Below are positions 42,467-47,553 of a DNA stretch of 47,553 nt, piece by piece. The notes beneath the pieces are model-generated. The model was not told where the DNA came from and did not search any database. It saw nothing but the letters and a program-made list of their open reading frames with translations. The stretch comes from an uncultured Clostridia bacterium. GTDB lineage: Bacteria > Bacillota > Clostridia > TANB77 > CAG-508. Both the position numbers and the translations under genes were made by a program. Each line of letters opens with the position of its first letter. Within the stretch, counting starts at the first letter, position 1. The stretch spans positions 1 through 47,553 of the forward strand of contig CALXPN010000010.1 in the NCBI GenBank assembly GCA_944390285.1, written 5' to 3'.

Positions 42467-44320
42467 AGAAATTTCAAAAAGTGAAGTTATTTTATCGTCA
42501 TTATCAAACATATTATTAAATTGTAAGAAATGATAATTTTCTATTAATTCAGAATATTCATTTTCTTCTGAAAAATCATGATAAATTCCATTTTTATCCA
42601 TATAACCATTTCCAGTAATAATTGGAATTTCTTTTCTTAAATTATCTAGAAAATAGTGATAAGGTGTTTTTTGAATTTCTGCTACATCAAGAAGTAATGA
42701 TGCAAGGTAATTTGCACTTATATCATGAATATCTTTATATTTTTCTTCATCTATATCATAATTTGCCCAAATCATAAATGGAGTAATATATTTTTTTTCT
42801 GTAGCTTCTTTTGAAGTAATATCCGAATATGATTTTGAAAGTAATGAATTATAAAATTCATCTTCAACATATGGTTGATGATCTCCAAAGATAAGTATTA
42901 TTGTATGTTCATCTTGTGCGGAGAAATAGTTTATTAAACTTTCTAATGCATTATCAGCAATTTTTATTAAAGATAGATATTGATTCAATTTTGGATAAGT
43001 ACCATTTTCTGCAATAATAGTATTTTGAAAATTTTCATCAGTATAGCTTCCATGATTTTGCATAGTAAGTGTAAAATTAAATAATTTTTCATCTTCTCCT
43101 TTATTTTCATAAAGATCAATAATATTTTTATAAGTACTCAAGTCACTAGGATATTCTCTAATAAAATCTAAATCTTTTAAAGTATTTATATTTAAGAAAG
43201 AATCAAAACCTAAACGTGGATAAGCTAAATTTCTATTATAACCTTGTGGATAATATGAATGAATTGCATTAGTTGTATAACCTTGTTCTTTTAAAGTAGT
43301 TGCTAAAGAATAAGATTTACGAAGTACATATTGCTGATAAGGAACAGTTCTTTTGGGTACAAAAGCCATTGAATTAGAGGTTAAAAATTCCCATTCACTA
43401 TTAGGAGTTGTAGCACCAAAAATAGAAACATGAAGATTTCCTTTTATGGTATTTTCGTCTAAACTATTAAAAAAAGGTAAATAATCAGTATTTGTTGAAA
43501 AATCACCAACAACTTTTAATTCTGCAAAAGATTCATTCATAATTGCAATTATATTTGGGTATTCAAAATCTTCTGAAATCTCATTGTTTGGAACTTCAAT
43601 TGATGAAGCAAGCTTATTTATTGAATTTATATCATATCCTTCTGGTTTAGATATAATAAGATTTCTAGATTGTTTGAAAATACTTGCAATTAATCCGTTA
43701 TTATGGTATTCCTCTTTTGGATCCCAGTTTTCATCTAATTTAAATTTATTTATTAAATCTGTAAAATAAAATGAGTAAAAGAAAATACTTATAATTGATA
43801 AAACTATTAATCTATAACTAATTTTAATTTTATTATTTTTAAAACTGGTAATAGTAATTTTTTTTAGGAAAAAAAGTGCTAATGCAAAAATAATTATACC
43901 AGTTATAAATTTATAATCAATTTTAAAAGTAAATGTAGGTAATACACTTAAAGCAACATTAATTGAAAATATATCCCATGGAACTAAAGGTGTTCCTCTA
44001 AATGCTGTTATGAAATAATTTATTACTCCAATAATAAATGTTAAAATTAAGGTACTATAAAGACTTATTTTTAATTTACCTGTTACTACATAAAAAATTC
44101 CTATTATAAAATATATAAGTAAAAAGTTTAAAAACATTCTTTCTGATTCAAAACGAAATTTTCCATTGCAAAAGAATTGACAATATAAGTAAATTAATAA
44201 TGGAATAACAATTAAAAGAAATATTTTTTTTAAAATATTTCTAACATTTGTATTAGTAAAAAAATTAATTAATTTTTCTTTTATATTTTTTATTTGTAAA
44301 TTTTGTATATTCAATATCAT
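42458..44320 (-). CDS. LtaS-family sulfatase-fold phosphoglycerol transferase
   Basis: 620 residues: about five membrane helices in the first 200, then an outward-facing sulfatase-type domain. Metal and catalytic motifs: NIIAIMNESFAEL, ATTPNSEWEFLTSNS (threonine nucleophile region), IHSYYPQGYNR, FTLTMQNHGSY and ILIFGDHQPYV. The family polymerises or transfers glycerol phosphate to make lipoteichoic acid or decorate glycans. It stands alone on the - strand; the ribosome site (AAAGGA) is rather distant from the start. Polymerase versus decorating enzyme cannot be told. Confidence 0.87.
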   Translation of the reverse strand: MILNIQNLQIKNIKEKLINFFTNTNVRNILKKIFLLIVIPLLIYLYCQFFCNGKFRFESERMFLNFLLIYFIIGIFYVVTGKLKISLYSTLILTFIIGVINYFITAFRGTPLVPWDIFSINVALSVLPTFTFKIDYKFITGIIIFALALFFLKKITITSFKNNKIKISYRLIVLSIISIFFYSFYFTDLINKFKLDENWDPKEEYHNNGLIASIFKQSRNLIISKPEGYDINSINKLASSIEVPNNEISEDFEYPNIIAIMNESFAELKVVGDFSTNTDYLPFFNSLDENTIKGNLHVSIFGATTPNSEWEFLTSNSMAFVPKRTVPYQQYVLRKSYSLATTLKEQGYTTNAIHSYYPQGYNRNLAYPRLGFDSFLNINTLKDLDFIREYPSDLSTYKNIIDLYENKGEDEKLFNFTLTMQNHGSYTDENFQNTIIAENGTYPKLNQYLSLIKIADNALESLINYFSAQDEHTIILIFGDHQPYVEDEFYNSLLSKSYSDITSKEATEKKYITPFMIWANYDIDEEKYKDIHDISANYLASLLLDVAEIQKTPYHYFLDNLRKEIPIITGNGYMDKNGIYHDFSEENEYSELIENYHFLQFNNMFDNDDKITSLFEISKK

Positions 44321-44546
44321 AATATAATTAAAAAGTCCTTTCTAACTTTTCACAATTCTAAGAGTATACAATAAAATATAACATAAATTAAAAAAAAAGT
44401 GAAGTAAAAAATAAAAAATTAATATTTATTATCAAAAATATAAATAAAATGTTGAAATATATAGAAAAAAAAGATATTTTGCGAACAGATATACTGTACA
44501 CATAAAAAATATAAATAAAAATTTAATTATTTTAATAACAACATAT

Positions 44547-44774
44547 TGTGAATAAAATGTGTCGAAAAAAAGTTTAAATATGAGTTATTCACAGAGTTAT
44601 CCACATTATCCACAGAAAATAAAAAATTAATAAATGGTTTTCATAAATAAAGAAAAATTTACATAATACTAAAAAATCAATAAAAATATAAGTTGAATAA
44701 TAGAATATAATATGGTATAACTTAAATATAGGATTTATATGTGGAAAACTTATATAAAAATATGTTGTGGATAA
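44547..44774. promoter_or_regulatory. Cluster of DnaA-box-like sites
   Basis: Within a 465-bp gap, six matches to TTATCCACA occur. On the + strand: TTATTCACA 44585-44593, TTATCCACA 44597-44605 and TTATCCACA 44606-44614. On the - strand: TTATTCACA at 44555-44547, TTTTCCACA at 44748-44740, TTATCCACA at 44774-44766. The DNA between 44615 and 44740 is very AT-rich, like an unwinding element. This fits an origin or DnaA titration/regulatory site; no dnaA, dnaN or rpmH is nearby. The rest of the gap shows only the promoter at 44693. Confidence 0.6.
44693..44721 (+). promoter_or_regulatory. Promoter of the small HAD-like gene
   Basis: -35 TTGAAT (44693-44698), 17-bp spacer, -10 TATAAC (44716-44721). 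Two DnaA-like boxes lie just downstream, in the leader. Confidence 0.5.
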
Positions 44775-44785
44775 AGAGGTTTATT

Positions 44786-45409
44786 ATGAACTATTATTTT
44801 GATTTTGATAATACATTATATGAAACAGCAAAACTCACAGAAGTTATGCTAAATGCTATAGTAAATTCGATTTTTAATAAAACAAGAAAAAATTTAGAAG
44901 AGTTAAAAAAATATACCAAAGAAAATTTTAATTCTACAACAGGAAACATCTTTAATTTTGCAGAAGAAATGGCAGAATTTTTTGGAGTGGAAAAAGAAAG
45001 TGTTTTAGAAAATTTAAATAATGCTATATATAATGGAGATAGTATTGTTTTTGAGGATGCAAAAAGATATGTGGAAAACTTGTATGAAAATCATAATAAA
45101 TTATATATATTAACTTATATACCAGATAAAAAAAATCATGATTACCAAATGAAAAAAATAATTGGATCAGGAATAGCAAAATATTTTGATGGAATAATAA
45201 TTACTACAGAATATAAATTTAATTTAAAATTAGATTATAAAAATGGAATATTTTTTGATGATGATCCTAGAGATTTAAATGGATTATATGAAAAAAATCC
45301 AATAAAAGTAATAAGAATAAGAAAAGAAAATAACAAACGTTCAAAAATAGATATGGAAAATAATGATATAAAAGAATATACTTCCTTTGATGATATAAAA
45401 ATAGATTGA
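44786..45409 (+). CDS. HAD-superfamily hydrolase-like protein
   Basis: Begins MNYYFDFDNTLYETAKLTEV, with the motif I aspartates. LYILTYIPDKKN matches motif II, an internal KLDYKNG may supply the lysine, and GIFFDDDPRDLNG is the late acidic motif. 207 residues with a helical cap. I chose ATG 44786 because AAAGAGGT precedes it and the motif I strand should be near the N-terminus. The leader contains DnaA-like boxes, so its expression may follow replication. The substrate is unknown. Confidence 0.75.
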   Translation: MNYYFDFDNTLYETAKLTEVMLNAIVNSIFNKTRKNLEELKKYTKENFNSTTGNIFNFAEEMAEFFGVEKESVLENLNNAIYNGDSIVFEDAKRYVENLYENHNKLYILTYIPDKKNHDYQMKKIIGSGIAKYFDGIIITTEYKFNLKLDYKNGIFFDDDPRDLNGLYEKNPIKVIRIRKENNKRSKIDMENNDIKEYTSFDDIKID

Positions 45410-45467
45410 TATTATATAGAAAATTTATATAAAAAATAATGTTTTATTATAATTTTACAAAATTTGG

Positions 45468-45496
45468 TTGACATATTACCTTAGGTGTTGTAAAAT
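45468..45496 (+). promoter_or_regulatory. Promoter of glyS
   Basis: -35 TTGACA (45468-45473), 17-bp spacer, -10 TAAAAT (45491-45496). Confidence 0.65.
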
Positions 45497-45504
45497 AAAT
45501 ACTA

Positions 45505-45715
45505 TAAATATATTGATTGCGATGAAAAAGAGGGAACATATAAGAAAATTAATTTAAAGTGAGTTTGTGATAGTGAGAAACAAATAATTAATAATATGTT
45601 TTGGAGCTTTGGAGCAATATTAATGAAGGTGGGTATAAAATACCAATTAGGGTGGAACCGCGTAAGATAGCTTACGTCCCTAGCTTTATGCTAAGGATGT
45701 AAGCTTTTTGTTTTG
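45505..45715 (+). promoter_or_regulatory. T-box riboswitch, glycine (specifier GGA)
   Basis: Core AGGGTGGAACCGCG (45649-45662). Its TGGA (45653-45656) pairs with the TCCA end expected of tRNA-Gly with U73. The likely specifier is GGA at 45603-45605, in ATGTTTTGGAGC. The terminator uses AGCTTACGTCC and GGATGTAAGCT with a T-rich tail (45669-45715). It senses uncharged tRNA-Gly for glyS. Confidence 0.88.
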
Positions 45716-45786
45716 CAAATGTCCTTAGTAAAATTATATGAAGAAGAGCCATATCTTCATAAAATTATAAAGAGGAGGTTTTAATT

Positions 45787-47169
45787 ATGGTAGAATCAAT
45801 GGAAAAAATCGTAAATTTATGTAAGGCAAGAGGATATATTTATCCAGGATCAGAAATCTATGGAGGACTTGCAAATACATGGGATTATGGTCCACTTGGA
45901 GTTGAACTTAAAAACAATGTAAAAAAAGCATGGATGAAAAAATTTGTACAAGAGAATAAATATAATGTTGGATTAGATGCAGCAATATTAATGAATCCAG
46001 AAGTTTGGGTAGCATCAGGACATGTTGGAGGATTTTCAGATCCATTAATAGATTGTAAAGAGTGTAAAACAAGGCATAGAGCAGATAAACTTATAGAAGA
46101 ATGGGCACACAAAAACGGAAAAGATATGATAGCAGATGGTATGGCTGATGAAGAAATGATAAAATTTATGGATGATAATAATATAAATTGTCCAAATTGT
46201 GGAGCACACAATTTTACAGATATAAGAAAATTCAATTTAATGTTTAAAACTTTTCAAGGTGTAACAGAAGATGCAAAATCAGAAATTTATTTAAGACCAG
46301 AAACAGCACAAGGTATATTTGTAAATTTTAAAAATGTAATGAGAACAACAAGAAGAAAACTTCCAATGGGAATTGCACAAATAGGGAAAGCTTTTAGAAA
46401 TGAAATTACACCAGGAAACTTCACATTTAGAACAAGAGAATTTGAGCAAATGGAACTTGAATTTTTCTGCAAACCAGGAACTGATTTACAGTGGCATGCA
46501 TATTGGAAAGATTACTGCAAAAATTGGTTACTAAGTTTAGGAATATTAGAAGAAAATATTAGATTAAGAGATCACTCAAAAGAAGAGTTATCACACTATA
46601 GTAATGGAACAACAGATATAGAATTTGCATTTCCATTTGGTTGGGGAGAATTATGGGGTATAGCAGATAGAACAAACTTTGATTTAACACAACATATGAA
46701 TCACTCAAAAGAAGATATGAACTACTTAGATCCTGAAACAAATGAAAGATATGTTCCATATTGTATAGAACCATCACTTGGAGCAGACAGAGTAGCACTT
46801 GCATTTTTATGCAATAGCTATTATGAAGAAGAGATTGCAGAAGGTGATGTAAGAACAGTTTTAAAATTGCACCCAGCTTTAGCACCATATAAAGTAGCAG
46901 TACTTCCACTTTCTAAAAAATTATCAGAAAAAGCTGATGAAGTATATACTGAGCTTTCAAAACATTTTATGTGTGATTATGATGAAGCAGGAAGTATTGG
47001 AAAAAGATATAGAAGAGAAGACGAAATAGGAACACCATATTGTGTAACAATAGATTTTGATACTTTAGAAGATGAATGTGTAACAGTAAGAGATAGAGAT
47101 ACAATGGAACAAATAAGAATTAAAATAGAAGATGTTGCAAAATATGTTGAGGAGAAATTAGTGTTTTAA
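45787..47169 (+). CDS. glyS: Glycyl-tRNA synthetase, single-chain dimeric type
   Basis: Charges tRNA-Gly. Motifs: [33 protein letters not shown], the [18 protein letters not shown] insertion with zinc-type cysteines, [13 protein letters not shown] (motif 2 region), [20 protein letters not shown] and [14 protein letters not shown] (motif 3). The C-terminal anticodon domain starts near [10 protein letters not shown]. 460 residues matches the alpha2 form (GlyQS). AGAGGAGG precedes ATG 45787. It is controlled by the T-box. Confidence 0.96.
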   Translation: MVESMEKIVNLCKARGYIYPGSEIYGGLANTWDYGPLGVELKNNVKKAWMKKFVQENKYNVGLDAAILMNPEVWVASGHVGGFSDPLIDCKECKTRHRADKLIEEWAHKNGKDMIADGMADEEMIKFMDDNNINCPNCGAHNFTDIRKFNLMFKTFQGVTEDAKSEIYLRPETAQGIFVNFKNVMRTTRRKLPMGIAQIGKAFRNEITPGNFTFRTREFEQMELEFFCKPGTDLQWHAYWKDYCKNWLLSLGILEENIRLRDHSKEELSHYSNGTTDIEFAFPFGWGELWGIADRTNFDLTQHMNHSKEDMNYLDPETNERYVPYCIEPSLGADRVALAFLCNSYYEEEIAEGDVRTVLKLHPALAPYKVAVLPLSKKLSEKADEVYTELSKHFMCDYDEAGSIGKRYRREDEIGTPYCVTIDFDTLEDECVTVRDRDTMEQIRIKIEDVAKYVEEKLVF

Positions 47170-47216
47170 ATTATAAAAACTGTATATTAAATAAGAAAAT
47201 TAAAATTTATGTTAAT

Positions 47217-47254
47217 AAAAAAGGTATTTCTAAAATTTTTAGAAATACCTTTTT
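47217..47254 (+). terminator. Terminator after glyS
   Basis: Stem AAAAGGTATTTCTAAAA with TTTTAGAAATACCTTTT. Confidence 0.85.
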
Positions 47255-47285
47255 AAAATAATTACAATAAAAAATGAAAAAAGTA

Positions 47286-47314
47286 TTGACATCTAAAATT
47301 TAAAATAGTATAAT
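47286..47314 (+). promoter_or_regulatory. Promoter of tRNA-Leu
   Basis: Full consensus: -35 TTGACA (47286-47291), 17-bp spacer, -10 TATAAT (47309-47314). Confidence 0.8.
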
Positions 47315-47347
47315 AACTCTTGTCAGTTGAAAAACATACCAGTTAAT

Positions 47348-47437
47348 GCAGATGTGGCGGAACTGGTAGACGCACAGGACTTAAAATCCTGCGGGACTTA
47401 TACTCCCGTGCCGGTTCGATTCCGGCCATCTGCACCA
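47348..47437 (+). tRNA. tRNA-Leu (anticodon TAA)
   Basis: Acceptor GCAGATG pairs with CATCTGC, discriminator A, CCA encoded. Anticodon loop in AGGACTTAAAATCCT; long variable arm (CGGGACTTATACTCCCG), as class II tRNAs have; T arm GCCGGTTCGATTCCGGC. 90 bases. Confidence 0.96.
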
Positions 47438-47475
47438 AAACAGTTGAAATTTTAACCAATTTCAACTGTTTTTAT
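47438..47475 (+). terminator. Terminator after tRNA-Leu
   Basis: Stem CAGTTGAAATT with AATTTCAACTG and a T run. The remaining bases to 47553 show no gene. Confidence 0.85.
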
Positions 47476-47553
47476 TTTTATAGGTTTAAAATAGATATGT
47501 CACAAAAGTATAAAAAATAAAAAAGGAAATACCAAAATATGATAAAATGTTTT

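Noticed and set aside
44321..44785. Firm call of the chromosomal origin
   Set aside because: The DnaA boxes are real matches, but without dnaA/dnaN/rpmH or skew data the region is reported as a candidate only.
1..47553. CRISPR arrays, insertion sequences, prophage or rRNA
   Set aside because: No regularly spaced repeats, transposase or integrase motifs, phage structural genes or rRNA stretches were seen on either strand.

Overview
The window is AT-rich, protein-dense DNA from a low-GC, spore-forming Clostridia-type Firmicute. The evidence is T-box leaders in front of valS and glyS, a SpoVT-type regulator, a CdaA diadenylate cyclase, RqcP, a DacF-like carboxypeptidase, an LtaS-like enzyme, strong AGGAGG-type ribosome sites, and arginine written almost only as AGA. 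The species cannot be named from the sequence alone. Most housekeeping genes are on the + strand, in short operons bounded by hairpin-plus-T-run terminators. A promoter of the form TTGAnn, 17 bp, TAnAAT recurs throughout.

Layout. 1-1520: a tiny secreted-peptide gene on the - strand, then a 34-residue membrane peptide and cdaA. 1519-5110: a Cof-type HAD phosphatase (-), truA, a small membrane protein, a metallophosphoesterase and rqcP. 5085-5564: a self-contained - strand unit for a small basic membrane protein, with a structured leader. 5663-9812: dnaE and a prepilin-like protein. 9816-17973: pyrimidine synthesis, with a divergent pyrE-like gene and the run pyrC, pyrF, a LacX-like epimerase, dcd, pyrK, a DUF6056-like membrane protein, pyrD. 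18009-19492: lemA and a DUF3137-like partner. 19503-26176: T-box, valS, HAD phosphatase, PfkB kinase, a U32-family protein and a degenerate U32 paralogue. 26271-30335: a membrane-anchored protein, a high-GC 69-codon orphan, comF and a KAP-type P-loop NTPase. 30392-33171: pyrB, pyrI, spoVT and a Sel1-repeat protein. 33195-35160: a compositionally distinct 596-residue orphan in its own promoter/terminator unit. 35181-37838: a short-form alaS and a sortase. 37830-39953: a - strand pair (a broken gene and a zincin-like protein) behind a possible invertible promoter, then tRNA-Gln and tRNA-His. 40153-44320: a GH25 lysozyme, a DacF-like carboxypeptidase and, convergent, an LtaS-like enzyme. 44547-47475: a DnaA-box cluster, a small HAD-like protein, T-box plus glyS, and tRNA-Leu.

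How the parts fit. Six pyrimidine steps are here (pyrB/I, C, D/K, E-like, F), but neither carAB nor pyrR is, so the pathway is split over at least three transcription units. GH25, DacF, LtaS-like, sortase and CdaA all act at or on the cell envelope. Three single-gene units (5.2 kb, 27.1 kb, 33.3 kb) have their own promoters, GC-rich hairpin terminators and codon use unlike their neighbours, which suggests acquired cassettes.

Most worth a second look: (1) a perfect 15-bp inverted repeat at 39592-39731 bracketing a promoter directly in front of the zincin-like gene, the signature of a phase-variable invertible promoter; (2) a cluster of six DnaA-box-like sites at 44547-44774, away from any dnaA gene; (3) the three orphan cassettes; (4) a tandem U32 pair whose second member has lost the iron-sulfur cysteines.
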